From assembly GCF_001562055.1 (NCBI RefSeq), contig NZ_LLWE01000025.1, positions 248,001-312,000 on the forward strand: 64,000 nt of DNA, in the 5' to 3' direction. This DNA is from Polycladidibacter stylochi (GTDB lineage: Bacteria > Pseudomonadota > Alphaproteobacteria > Rhizobiales > Stappiaceae). The notes beneath the pieces were generated by a model, which was given only the letters and a program-made list of their open reading frames with translations, was not told the origin of the DNA and did no database searches. Below, piece after piece: positions 19,494-27,855 of this stretch. The position numbers were made by a program, and so were the translations under genes. The stretch's first letter is position 1. Each line of letters starts with the position of its first letter.

Positions 19494-21185
19494 TTATTGA
19501 TACGAAACTGGTATGGTTTCCGCACCCTCGTTATAATCGGGCACAACCCCCAGCATTGGCGCAATACGCCGGATAATAGCACCGCTCGTTGGTGTTGCAT
19601 TATATCCGGCAACCGCGCTGCGCTGTCCTTCCGCTGGGTGTGGTTCGTCAAACATGACCAGCAACTCGTATTGCGGGTTGGACATGGGGAAAGCTGAAAG
19701 GAAAGAGGTTCGATACAATCCTTCTACATACTTCCCGTCAACCACTTTTTGTGCCGTACCTGTTTTACCGCCAACATCATAACCAGCCACTGCCGCGTTA
19801 CGGCCAGAACCCTTTAAAACATTGAGACGATTAAGATATCTAAGCTCATCACTTGTCTTGCTAGAAATCACGCGCCGCGCCTCGGCCCGCGCTTCAATGG
19901 GAGTTCTTGGTAAAAATGTAGGTGGAATATAATAGCCGCCATTCACCAGTGTAGCCCCGGCAATAACCATTTGTAACGGACTAACCGATAGGCCATGACC
20001 AAATGAAATAGTCATAGCTGCAAGCTCGTTCCACTTGGGCGGTAATAAGGGCCGTGCTTCCTCGGGGAGTTCTGTTTTTAAACGCTTTGTCAAACCCAGT
20101 TCGCCAAGGAAATGCTTTTGCTCGGCAATACCGGTTGCAAGCATCGCTTTCGCCGTTCCAATATTTGACGAAAAGATGAAAATTTCTGGAACAGTTAAAG
20201 CGCGCCTGCGCCCATGAAAGTCATTAATTGTTCTACCGGAAACACGAATTGGCTGACTGGCATCAAATTTGTCTTCCATATGCACTTTGCCACTATTAAG
20301 TGCCATCGCCATCGTTAATCCCTTGAAAACAGAACCCATTTCATAAACACCGGCTGTGGCACGGTTCATCCTGTTCGGTTCAAGAGCTTGGCTTCTATCG
20401 TTTGGATCAAAATCAGGCAGCGAGCTCATGGCAATCACTTCACCCGTATCGACCTTGGTTAGTATCCCAACAGCCGCCTTGGCATTATATCGCTTTTGCG
20501 CATGCACCAACTCGTCTCGAATTGCATGTTGTACCCGCAAATCAATTGAAAGCTGTAAAGGCTTCAAAACATCCTGATTGGTAAAACCCGTTTCGCGCAA
20601 ACCACTTAAAAAAGCAGTATCAATATAGCGCTCCATACCTGAAATACCCTGATTATCAATATTCACGGTACCAACAATATGGCTCGCTGTATGGCCTCCA
20701 GGGTAAAAGCGCTTACTCTCGCCCACAAAACCAACGCCGGGCAGTCCTAAACTATGCACGGCATTACGCTCGGCAACACTTATTTCGCGTTTAAGCCATA
20801 TAAACCCGGCATTACTTTTTAATCGCCGTTCAATTTTAGGCGTATTTAACTCGGGAAATACACTAATTAAGCCTTCAAATACTTCATCCGCATCCGGAAT
20901 TTTTCTAGGCTCCGCATAAAGTGAAGCACTCTTCACATCTGTCGCCAGAATTTCCCCATTGCGATCAATGATATCCGGTCTTGCAGCCCGATTATTCCTC
21001 GTCTCGGCCACATAAGTCACCTCGTCAGGCTCACTTTGCCAACCCAACCAGACCAGACGCCCTGCAATCGCACCATAAGCCAGTAAAAACAACAACATAG
21101 ATATATATATGCGCGACTTTGCAGGCCCACGTACCCGGCCGCTTCCAATTGTTGTTTTTTTAAAAAAGGAGAAATTCCAAGCCAT
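19494..21185 (-). CDS. ftsI: Peptidoglycan D,D-transpeptidase FtsI (PBP3)
   Basis: FtsI is the septal class B penicillin-binding protein that cross-links new glycan with FtsW. It has a short basic cytoplasmic tail, one membrane anchor (about residues 28-48, ISMLLFLLAYGAIAGRLVWL), a pedestal domain, and the transpeptidase domain with all three motifs: SVFK (active Ser), SSN in FIFSSNIGTAK, and KTG in GGKTGTAQK. The 563-residue length is normal. GGGGGAAAA precedes the ATG. It follows ftsL by 8 bases. The 183 bases before murE-murF hold no gene. Confidence 0.96.
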   Translation of the reverse strand: MAWNFSFFKKTTIGSGRVRGPAKSRIYISMLLFLLAYGAIAGRLVWLGWQSEPDEVTYVAETRNNRAARPDIIDRNGEILATDVKSASLYAEPRKIPDADEVFEGLISVFPELNTPKIERRLKSNAGFIWLKREISVAERNAVHSLGLPGVGFVGESKRFYPGGHTASHIVGTVNIDNQGISGMERYIDTAFLSGLRETGFTNQDVLKPLQLSIDLRVQHAIRDELVHAQKRYNAKAAVGILTKVDTGEVIAMSSLPDFDPNDRSQALEPNRMNRATAGVYEMGSVFKGLTMAMALNSGKVHMEDKFDASQPIRVSGRTINDFHGRRRALTVPEIFIFSSNIGTAKAMLATGIAEQKHFLGELGLTKRLKTELPEEARPLLPPKWNELAAMTISFGHGLSVSPLQMVIAGATLVNGGYYIPPTFLPRTPIEARAEARRVISSKTSDELRYLNRLNVLKGSGRNAAVAGYDVGGKTGTAQKVVDGKYVEGLYRTSFLSAFPMSNPQYELLVMFDEPHPAEGQRSAVAGYNATPTSGAIIRRIAPMLGVVPDYNEGAETIPVSYQ

Positions 21186-21193
21186 TTTTCCCC

Positions 21194-21547
21194 CTATTGA
21201 ATTGCCATTGATTGACTAGCATAACCACCCATAGCCCGTGCAGAAGCAGGCTCCATAATAACGGGCCGCACAGGCAGAGCGTCCAAAGTTGTTATCTGGT
21301 CACCAGTAAGTGGTTGTAATTGCAGGTAACTATTATATCTCTCAACAATACCCTGCAAACGCGAAGGCTGGTTCAAAGCACTCCATTGCGCTTTGTAAAA
21401 GCGGATATCTTCTTTTTCTTTTTTAATTTCTTGCTGTAACAGCGCAATACGTTCCACCAAGTGTTCGTTATTCATCTTCATGTTGTAAACATATGCAGCA
21501 AGACTCAAGACAACAACAAGCAGGAACATATTGATATACCTTAACAT
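21194..21547 (-). CDS. ftsL: Cell division protein FtsL
   Basis: A 117-residue bitopic membrane protein located between rsmH and ftsI, the standard position of ftsL. It has an N-terminal membrane helix (about residues 6-22) and then a heptad-rich coiled coil (HLVERIALLQQEIKKEKEDI) followed by a QWSALNQPSRLQGIVERY segment typical of alphaproteobacterial FtsL. It is thought to join FtsB and FtsQ in the periplasm to activate FtsW-FtsI. GGGGG lies about 8 bases before the ATG. Sequence similarity in this family is low, so position and architecture carry the call. Confidence 0.88.
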   Translation of the reverse strand: MLRYINMFLLVVVLSLAAYVYNMKMNNEHLVERIALLQQEIKKEKEDIRFYKAQWSALNQPSRLQGIVERYNSYLQLQPLTGDQITTLDALPVRPVIMEPASARAMGGYASQSMAIQ

Positions 21548-21551
21548 ATAC

Positions 21552-22589
21552 CTATCCCCCTAACCCTTCGAAGCTCGCCAGATGTGGCACACCCAAGTCG
21601 AATATATCCAGCTCCCGTGCCGGTGAACTCAGCCGTCGTCCCGCACGCAAACGTGCCGAACGTGCACGAGGATTTTGTGCAACCTCATCTTCGCTAGCAT
21701 CCTGATTTCCTTTGACAATAAACTCAAAGGTCGCTGGCGGAACCGCTTGTTCAGGCATATGACGCGAACCTCCCGCACGTGTTTTACACCGGTCAGCTAA
21801 GAACCGTTTAACCAATCGGTCCTCAAGGCTATGAAATGTCACAATAACCAATCGGCCACCGGGTTTTAAAACTCGCTCAGCCGCCGCCATGGCATTAGCT
21901 GCTTGATGTAATTCACTATTTACGTAAATCCGTAGCGCTTGGAACGTCCGCGTTGCAGGGTGTATGCTCGCCTTTTTCGGGTTTCGGCGTACAACTTTTT
22001 CAATAACTTTCGCAAGTTCTAAGGTTGTCTCAAAAGGCTTGAGTTCACGTGCCTGACAAATTGCATGCGAAACGCTCGACGCCCGTTTTTCTTCCCCTAG
22101 CAGGCCGATAATACGGGTTAAGTCCTTGCGCTCCATCTTGTTTACAACGTCGGCAGCACTAGGGCCACTTTGCCCCATCCGCATATCAAGCGGGCCATCA
22201 AAGCGAAATGAGAACCCGCGCGCCGCTTGATCCAGCTGCATGGAAGAAACACCAAGATCAAACACCACACCATCAACCTGCGCAAACCCGCAGTTTTCAG
22301 CATGTTGTTCTAAATCCTCAAATGTCCCGTGCACCAAATCAAGCTTGCCTTGAGCCTGAGCAACAAGCTTTTGTCCATCACGAATCGCATCCGGGTCACG
22401 ATCGACCCCAATCACATGCGCCCCTTGCGCTAAAAAGGCAGCAGAATATCCGCCCGCACCAAAAGTACCATCGATAATTACTTCACCGGGCTGCACCTGC
22501 ATAGCCGCCTGAACCCGTTCTAATAAAACAGGAATGTGTCGCTCGAAATCACCGCAAAGCGTGGACTTGTTGAAATCATTAGTTGCCAT
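21552..22589 (-). CDS. rsmH: 16S rRNA (cytosine-1402-N4)-methyltransferase RsmH
   Basis: RsmH (MraW) methylates N4 of C1402 in 16S rRNA near the P site. The 345-residue protein begins with HIPVLLERVQAAMQVQPGEV, then the SAM-binding GTFGAGGYSAAFL, DRDPDAI, the family motif DLGVSSMQLDQAARGFSFR with MRMG, and VTFHSLEDRLVKRF. Its start overlaps the mraZ stop by 11 bases, the usual coupling at the head of the division cluster. Confidence 0.96.
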   Translation of the reverse strand: MATNDFNKSTLCGDFERHIPVLLERVQAAMQVQPGEVIIDGTFGAGGYSAAFLAQGAHVIGVDRDPDAIRDGQKLVAQAQGKLDLVHGTFEDLEQHAENCGFAQVDGVVFDLGVSSMQLDQAARGFSFRFDGPLDMRMGQSGPSAADVVNKMERKDLTRIIGLLGEEKRASSVSHAICQARELKPFETTLELAKVIEKVVRRNPKKASIHPATRTFQALRIYVNSELHQAANAMAAAERVLKPGGRLVIVTFHSLEDRLVKRFLADRCKTRAGGSRHMPEQAVPPATFEFIVKGNQDASEDEVAQNPRARSARLRAGRRLSSPARELDIFDLGVPHLASFEGLGG

Positions 22590-23055
22590 TGTGCATCTCC
22601 GGCATTTCCCTATTATTATTCTGGCAACGCAATACAGCTAAAGCCCGCTTTTTGGCTTCATCTTGATGTTTTGCAAAAGCTTCTGGAGCCCAGATTTGAA
22701 ACTTGAAGCCCTGCCCCACAAACACAACCCTACGATCAATTCCTGTATGATTTTGTAGAGTTTCACTTAATTGAATGCGACCATCTCGATCTATTCCAAA
22801 AGTTTCGCTTGCACCAAAAAAAGCCGTAGACAAAGCATCATGCTCTACTGTCAACGGTGTAAAACCTTCAAGTCTCTTACTTATCTCATCCAGCAGCTTA
22901 TTCCCGCCCGCATCAATCGCAGGCTGAAACGGCGATGGAAAACAGTAAAGACCATCAAAACCATCTTGTGCGAGTACACTTCGAAAAGCAGCAGGGATAG
23001 AAACACGCCCCTTGGCATCCACCTTATTGGTGTAATGAGAGACAAACCCGGCCAT
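22579..23055 (-). CDS. mraZ: Transcriptional regulator MraZ
   Basis: MraZ is an AbrB-fold DNA-binding protein that represses its own division-cluster promoter in E. coli. The 158-residue product begins MAGFVSHYTNKVDAKGRVSI, and the second swapped half contains FGASETFGIDRDGRIQL with the DxxGR pattern in both halves. I choose the ATG at 23055, with GAGG 5 bases upstream; an in-frame start at 23109 would add 18 residues with no such site. It is first in the cluster. Four TGGGN repeats about 100 bases upstream are its likely operator. Confidence 0.95.
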   Translation of the reverse strand: MAGFVSHYTNKVDAKGRVSIPAAFRSVLAQDGFDGLYCFPSPFQPAIDAGGNKLLDEISKRLEGFTPLTVEHDALSTAFFGASETFGIDRDGRIQLSETLQNHTGIDRRVVFVGQGFKFQIWAPEAFAKHQDEAKKRALAVLRCQNNNREMPEMHNGN

Positions 23056-23155
23056 CTTTTCCTCATCGTGTTGCAGGCGAAAACCAATTGCTTTTCCATG
23101 CTCAAACACACGTAATTCAACAAAATGGTTTATAAGTCATCTAGAGACTACACTA

Positions 23156-23190
23156 TGGGCATATATGGGTAAACATGGGCTTTTATGGGG
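23156..23190. promoter_or_regulatory. Four TGGGN repeats: probable MraZ operator
   Basis: On the plus strand TGGGC, TGGGT, TGGGC and TGGGG start at 23156, 23166, 23176 and 23186, with exactly 5 bases between them, so the period is one helical turn. E. coli MraZ is known to bind direct TGGGN repeats with 5-base spacers. mraZ is on the opposite strand and starts 100 bases away. The promoter itself is not clear to me. Confidence 0.8.
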
Positions 23191-23369
23191 CCTCACCATT
23201 AAACCACGCACAATCCCTAGGGTTTTCTAGCATCTACAACACTTATCACTATCTATGGTTAATGCACGGTTACCGTGATTTACAAAACTCGAAAGTTATG
23301 AACGCACAGGGTGATTATCCAAAAAATATGCGCTTTTACGGCTTGGCAACGCAAAAGCGCCTCTTGAAT

Positions 23370-24188
23370 TTACTCAGCAATTCCCAATGATTGCAAATAT
23401 GCCGCTCCATACTGTACATGCGCCATATCTGTAACTTCCAACAGTAACCGCGGCTGTGCACCACTCAACTCAATTGCACGAAACACGGCTTTCCACGGCA
23501 CAATGCCCTCGCCGGCATGCCAATGCCTATCCGCGTAACCGTCAATATCTTGCAAATGCACATGACGAAGATATCCCCCCGCTTGCTGCACAAAGTAATC
23601 AACGGGTACCGAACCATAAGAAGAATGCGCCAGCTGTGCGTGACCGGTATCGATCGATACCCCAATAGCAGCACTATTTAGCTGCTGCACCACATCGACA
23701 CGCCACCTCGGGTCAATATCCTCAATATTTTCCAGAACCAGTTCAACGCCCATTGAACTGGCACGCTCCACAGCCAACCGCAAATTTTCGCAGGTAACAT
23801 CCGTCATTCTATCCCGCGCGCCCGGCCAACTATCAAGATTTTGATGGCACCAATAACTATAGGGACTATGTAAAACCATCTGAGTTGCACCAAATGCCGC
23901 ACACGCATCCAGCGCTATCTGTAGCTTTTTCCGCGTCAGTTGCTGGCTATCAGCTTCAACCGCTGCCAAATCAATTCCATAAAATGGTCCGTGCAAACCA
24001 ACAGGCCCCTGAAACCCCTCAAGAATCCGCCGACATTCATCCGCAAGGCCCTGCCAATCACCGTTGATCGTGTTGGGACTACAAAAATCGCTAATTTCAA
24101 TAGGGCGCTCACGCTCAAACAGCCAATCACGGTGTATCGAGAGGTGCTTCACATCTAGAGCAGCACCTAATACCGGCTTACCCACCAT
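23370..24188 (-). CDS. Xylose isomerase-like TIM barrel protein (sugar epimerase/isomerase family)
   Basis: A 272-residue soluble protein of the AP endonuclease 2/xylose isomerase-like TIM barrel superfamily. The usual divalent-metal ligands are placed as expected: Glu in LVLENIEDID, Asp and His in SIDTGHAQLAH, His in LRHVHLQDIDG, and Glu in LLLEVTDMA near the C terminus. Members include sugar-phosphate or inosose isomerases and epimerases; the substrate cannot be told from sequence alone. No carbohydrate operon surrounds it: it lies between the division cluster and the RNase P RNA gene, alone on the minus strand. Confidence 0.8.
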   Translation of the reverse strand: MVGKPVLGAALDVKHLSIHRDWLFERERPIEISDFCSPNTINGDWQGLADECRRILEGFQGPVGLHGPFYGIDLAAVEADSQQLTRKKLQIALDACAAFGATQMVLHSPYSYWCHQNLDSWPGARDRMTDVTCENLRLAVERASSMGVELVLENIEDIDPRWRVDVVQQLNSAAIGVSIDTGHAQLAHSSYGSVPVDYFVQQAGGYLRHVHLQDIDGYADRHWHAGEGIVPWKAVFRAIELSGAQPRLLLEVTDMAHVQYGAAYLQSLGIAE

Positions 24189-24360
24189 AATTATTCTCCA
24201 ATATACAACAAATAGTGTCTCAGTTGCGTTATTAGAGAGCGCTCATGTCAGCTGCTTGACATATGCAGCAACACGTGTGGACGAAGCCGCCTTCACACAA
24301 TGATGCTTTCATCAAAAGCCTGAAACAAAGGCGATTAGCCGTACAAAAGAAAATAGAAAA

Positions 24361-24757
24361 AACACCAGTCGGCCTGTAAGCCGGGTTCTGTATGGCCGCA
24401 GCCCGAAGGCAAACGACGTGACGATCATTCATCTGGGACGCCCATTGCTGAGCGCCTCAAGCAACCAACCCGGGTGGTCTGGCCTGAAGACAAGCTGGAA
24501 GTAACTTCCGCGCCACCCCTATTCGGTTTTGCTCCCGGTGGGGTTTACCCTGCCGCCCTTGTTGCCAAGCGCGCGGTGAGCTCTTACCTCACCCTTTCAC
24601 CCTTACCCGCACATGTGCAGGCGGTTTGCTCTCTGTGGCACTTTCCCTAAGGTCGCCCTCGCCGGACGTTATCCGGCACCGTGTCTTCATGGAGCCCGGA
24701 CTTTCCTCCCCTGCGGCCTTTCAGCTCTTGCAGCAGCGATCGTCCGGCCGACTGGTA
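24361..24757 (-). ncRNA. rnpB: RNase P RNA (type A)
   Basis: The minus strand carries the catalytic RNA of RNase P, which cuts 5' leaders from pre-tRNAs. Diagnostic segments are present: GAGGAAAGTCCGGGCTCC near the 5' side and AGAACCCGGCTTACAGGCC near the 3' end. The termini pair as helix P1 (ACCAGTCGGCC with GGCCGACTGGT). GGGTAAACCCCACC and the AGGGTGAAAGGGTGAGGTAAG region fit the specificity domain of bacterial type A RNA. A T6 tract follows P1 directly. Length is about 397 nt. The 5' end is set from P1 and the promoter; it may be off by a few bases. Confidence 0.96.
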
Positions 24758-24762
24758 GCACT

Positions 24763-24791
24763 CAGGTATGCGCTTGCACCCAAAACGTCAA
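24763..24791 (-). promoter_or_regulatory. Probable rnpB promoter
   Basis: On the minus strand TTGACG (24786-24791) and TACCTG (24763-24768) are 17 bases apart, and the predicted start falls at the 5' end of the RNase P RNA. Confidence 0.5.
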
Positions 24792-24811
24792 GCTTAGAAT
24801 TCACAAAGGCA

Positions 24812-26302
24812 TTAATTAGCCACGCAAGCACGTGCCAAAGCATCGCAAAACTGCTCACACTCTAATAAAGTGGTGTCCGCAGTCCCGACGATTAAACCAG
24901 ACTGTTCTATTTCATAGCAATAAATCGAGAGTGGATTCACTCCAAAGCCAACATCATTTAGTTTATTGGCAATTGCTTTATCGTTAACAACAGCCCACTC
25001 CCCCGTGAACAAGAGGCACATTTGGACACCCGCACTTGGCTTTTCAACGATGAGCTTATCCGGAAACCTTGCAATCAGCATCTTCCATAAAATTTCTGCA
25101 GTTGCTGAATAATGGCGTGTGATGCGCCGCAAATGCCGCCGAAAAGCGCCATCTTCAATAAAGTGTGCCAATGCAAGTTGGCTATGCGCATTAGCAAGCA
25201 AACCAAGGTTTCGTTGTGCATGCGCAACCCGGCAAACATCTTCACGCCGCACCACCATATAGGCAAGACGCAGCGCCGGTATTAGGCTTTTTGCAGTTGT
25301 ACCAATATAAGTAACCTCCCCATTTTTAGAGAGCCCTTGCAAGGCAACGATCGGCCGACCATAATGCAAAAACTCACTATCATAGTCATCCTCAATTATC
25401 ATAGCACCGCTCGCCCTTGCCGCTTCCAGCAAGGCAAGACGATCTTTAAGAGCAAGCACCCCCCCTTGAGGGAACTGGTGTGACGGCGTGACATAAACCA
25501 GCCGTGCTGCACACTCCTGCTGGGCGAGTTGGCGTATATTGTGAGCTAAATCGTTCGCTCTGCTGGCCTTTAACAAAAGGCCACTATTCAGGAAAGCTGC
25601 CCTTGCCCCTAAATAACCTGGGTCCTCGATAAGGGCTGTATCCCCTAAATCCGCGTATAAATAGGCAGCTAATGTTAGTGCTGCTTGAGTACCCGGTACT
25701 ATGATGATTTGTTCCGCATCAGCATTTACACCACGATACTCGCTGAGATAGCCACTCAGGACTTCTTTAAGATAAGCAAGCCCACTAGATGTCAGGTATC
25801 CGCTATCATGAAGGGATAACTCGTTTCCTGCTTGGCGCAGGGCACGTGCCCATTCCTGTTTTGGAAAAAGTTTAACCGATGGCATACCCGGTACCATTCG
25901 TGAACTGCGCATCCCCCGCGGCTCAAACCGGTAAGAGCGACCCAATTGCTCACCACGTTTGGAGACATAACCGGCACCCGCAGACACGCCATTTTTTAAC
26001 GCAAGGTCATTATGCAAACCAACACGACCGACAGGCGCAACATCAATACTATTCACCTTCGCCCGAGCCTTGAAACGCAGCTCAATCAGACCCTCAGCAG
26101 CAAGCAGCTCAAAGGCTTCATTGATGGAACTGCGCGAAACCTTAAGCTGAATTGCTAGCTGACGGGTTGAGGGTAGAAAACTTGAAGCAGGTAAAATCCC
26201 TTCTAAAATTGCTCTTCGAATTTGCCGATATATTTGCTTTGCCAGCCCCTCACCGCTCGTTTTACGCAATTCAATTAGATCAACGAAAATGTTGGGCTCC
26301 AT
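24812..26302 (-). CDS. MocR-type transcriptional regulator (GntR HTH plus aminotransferase fold)
   Basis: A 496-residue fusion. The N terminus is a GntR winged helix (LAKQIYRQIRRAILEGILPA, STRQLAIQLKVSRSSINEAF). After a linker of about 60 residues comes a fold type I aminotransferase domain with the PLP regions IEDDYDSEF and the Schiff-base lysine in YIGTTAKSLIPALRLAY. Regulators of this type sense PLP or an amino compound; PdxR, TauR and GabR are examples. It is divergent from a pyridoxamine-oxidase-like gene, with CTGGA-type half-sites between them. I infer it controls that gene and perhaps itself; the effector is unknown. Confidence 0.92.
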   Translation of the reverse strand: MEPNIFVDLIELRKTSGEGLAKQIYRQIRRAILEGILPASSFLPSTRQLAIQLKVSRSSINEAFELLAAEGLIELRFKARAKVNSIDVAPVGRVGLHNDLALKNGVSAGAGYVSKRGEQLGRSYRFEPRGMRSSRMVPGMPSVKLFPKQEWARALRQAGNELSLHDSGYLTSSGLAYLKEVLSGYLSEYRGVNADAEQIIIVPGTQAALTLAAYLYADLGDTALIEDPGYLGARAAFLNSGLLLKASRANDLAHNIRQLAQQECAARLVYVTPSHQFPQGGVLALKDRLALLEAARASGAMIIEDDYDSEFLHYGRPIVALQGLSKNGEVTYIGTTAKSLIPALRLAYMVVRREDVCRVAHAQRNLGLLANAHSQLALAHFIEDGAFRRHLRRITRHYSATAEILWKMLIARFPDKLIVEKPSAGVQMCLLFTGEWAVVNDKAIANKLNDVGFGVNPLSIYCYEIEQSGLIVGTADTTLLECEQFCDALARACVAN

Positions 26303-26311
26303 ACCGCTATC

Positions 26312-26363
26312 TCAATCTGGATCAATATTAGTTTTCAATCTGGACCTATAGGTAGACCAGATT
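26312..26363. promoter_or_regulatory. Half-sites between the MocR gene and its divergent neighbour
   Basis: Two direct copies, TCAATCTGGATC (26312-26323) and TCAATCTGGACC (26335-26346), are 23 bp apart, and an inverted copy GACCAGATT lies at 26355-26363. Direct CTGGAC-type repeats are known for TauR and related MocR regulators. Their place in the 100-bp divergent spacer makes them the likely operator. Confidence 0.7.
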
Positions 26364-26402
26364 TCCCCTTATTGCTATCCCAACACAGCAAAAGAGCAAG
26401 TT

Positions 26403-27068
26403 ATGACAGTTTCAATTGATACCAAACAGTTACCCAAATATGCGCGGGTCCGAACCACCAAACGCGCCCAGTATGACACAGGTAAAGTCTACGCAATTAT
26501 TGATCAAAGCCTTGTCGCTCACGTCAGCTTTATTCACGAAGATCGCCCTATGGTTATTCCTATGGCCTTCGCCAGACAAGAGGATACTCTGTATATACAC
26601 GGCGCCAAAGCTGCCCGAATTATTAAGGAAAACGCACAAAGCGCTCAAATCTCCATGGCTTTTACCCATATTGACGGTATCGTAGCAGCAAAGTCTGCCA
26701 TGCATCATTCTGTCAATTACCGCTCGGTGGTTATCCATGGCACTGCTGAAAAAGTCACAGACCAACAAGAACATCAACAAGCCCTCATTGCCATTACAGA
26801 GCATCTGTTACCAGGACGCTATGCTGAAGTGCGGCCAGACACAGCAAAAGAACTCAACGCCACTGGAGTACTTGCAATAACAATTGACAGTGCAGCCGCC
26901 AAAGTCAGATCAGGCCCACCAGTTGACGACCCCGAAGATGAGCACTTGCAAAAGTGGTCCGGCGTCATACCGATAACAACGGCATTAGGTCCTGCGCAAA
27001 GCGCCAAACACGATGAGACGATAGAACTGCCGGCATCAATTAGGGCTGCGCAGAAGAAATTCGCATAG
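26403..27068 (+). CDS. Pyridoxamine 5'-phosphate oxidase family protein (flavin-nucleotide binding)
   Basis: A 221-residue split-barrel flavoprotein of the Pyridox_ox_2 type. The N-terminal KRAQYDTGKVYAIIDQSLVA, the barrel strands HVSFIHEDRPMVIPMAFARQ and LYIHGAKAARIIKE, and YRSVVIHGTAEKV fit that family, whose members bind FMN and were linked to nitroimidazole resistance (NimA-like). It is not the classical PdxH enzyme, since it lacks PdxH's C-terminal signature. The divergent MocR regulator and the half-sites between them suggest PLP-linked or amine-linked control. The gene ends at a strong hairpin. Confidence 0.82.
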   Translation: MTVSIDTKQLPKYARVRTTKRAQYDTGKVYAIIDQSLVAHVSFIHEDRPMVIPMAFARQEDTLYIHGAKAARIIKENAQSAQISMAFTHIDGIVAAKSAMHHSVNYRSVVIHGTAEKVTDQQEHQQALIAITEHLLPGRYAEVRPDTAKELNATGVLAITIDSAAAKVRSGPPVDDPEDEHLQKWSGVIPITTALGPAQSAKHDETIELPASIRAAQKKFA

Positions 27069-27100
27069 AAAAACGGCCGGAGTTACGATAACTCCGGCCG
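27069..27100. terminator. Bidirectional terminator between two converging genes
   Basis: A perfect 11-bp stem (CGGCCGGAGTT/AACTCCGGCCG, 5-base loop) lies between the stops of the PNPOx-like gene (plus) and the lytic transglycosylase (minus). The minus side has TTTTT directly after the stem; the plus side has TCTCTC. Confidence 0.8.
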
Positions 27101-27147
27101 TCTCTCGTCCTTGCAGACACCCTGCATAACAGGGATCACAATCAATA

Positions 27148-27630
27148 CTAGTTGCGTGCGAGGATAGTTTTCACTTTTTTACAATAACGTGCACTTGTCT
27201 TGTTCATGCGTCTTGCCGCATGACCCGCGTTGTATCGCAAAATTGTACCACAGACATCACCGCGTGCTTTTTTATGTGCACCCGCCAAGTACCGCATGCC
27301 ATATTCAATGTTGGTCTCTGGGTGGAACAGTTTTTTAACTGACCCTCTAAAACCGACACCACGCGCAGTGGCAGGTTTAATCTGCATCAAGCCAACTTCA
27401 CCGGCACGCCCTCGTGCTTTGGCATTAAAGTTGCTCTCCACTTCAACAACTGCTTTCGCCAAGTCGGTAGGTACACCGTGTTTCTTGGCCTTTTTCTCAA
27501 TCATTTGGATATATGACGATTTACCGGTCTTAGCGAACGCTTCAGTGGCATTTAAAACAAAATAACCAAATAGCATTGCAATAAACATCACTCCAACAAC
27601 TTTAATATCGTTAGTTATGATAGACTTCAT
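27148..27630 (-). CDS. Lytic transglycosylase, SLT domain
   Basis: A 160-residue exported or membrane-anchored muramidase that would cleave glycan between MurNAc and GlcNAc to give 1,6-anhydroMurNAc. An N-terminal hydrophobic segment (about residues 11-32, ending ATEAFAK) is a signal peptide or anchor. The SLT domain shows the catalytic Glu in VVEVESNFNAKA, GEVGLMQIKPATARGVG, NIEYGMRYLAG and ILRYNAGH. The domain is close to minimal. The ribosome site GGAAGG is 5 bases before the ATG but lies in the 3' arm of a hairpin. It is the nearest wall hydrolase gene to the division cluster. Confidence 0.9.
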   Translation of the reverse strand: MKSIITNDIKVVGVMFIAMLFGYFVLNATEAFAKTGKSSYIQMIEKKAKKHGVPTDLAKAVVEVESNFNAKARGRAGEVGLMQIKPATARGVGFRGSVKKLFHPETNIEYGMRYLAGAHKKARGDVCGTILRYNAGHAARRMNKTSARYCKKVKTILARN

Positions 27631-27632
27631 GT

Positions 27633-27671
27633 ATACCTTCCAGGCACTTTGTTTCGATGGCCAGAAGGTAT
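27633..27671 (-). promoter_or_regulatory. Hairpin masking the transglycosylase Shine-Dalgarno sequence
   Basis: On the minus strand ATACCTTC (27664-27671) pairs perfectly with GAAGGTAT (27633-27640) over 8 bp around a 23-base loop. The 3' arm contains the GGAAGG-type ribosome site of the transglycosylase, whose ATG begins 3 bases later. Opening of the stem would be needed for initiation. Confidence 0.5.
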
Positions 27672-27855
27672 GAAGTCACTATTAGACGAAAATTTGAATT
27701 ATAACTTCACGAAATCTTACAGAATCTATGTAGTATATTAGTCATTTACAGCATAATATGGCAATAGGGTGGCACCCTACCAACCGTCAGATGTCATAAA
27801 TAAGGCAGCGTCACCATAACTATTAACAACTCACCAGCATTTTAAATTAATTATC

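Noticed and set aside
23175-23390. 71-codon plus frame upstream of mraZ
   Set aside because: It starts inside the TGGGN repeats and overlaps the end of the TIM-barrel gene; no ribosome site.
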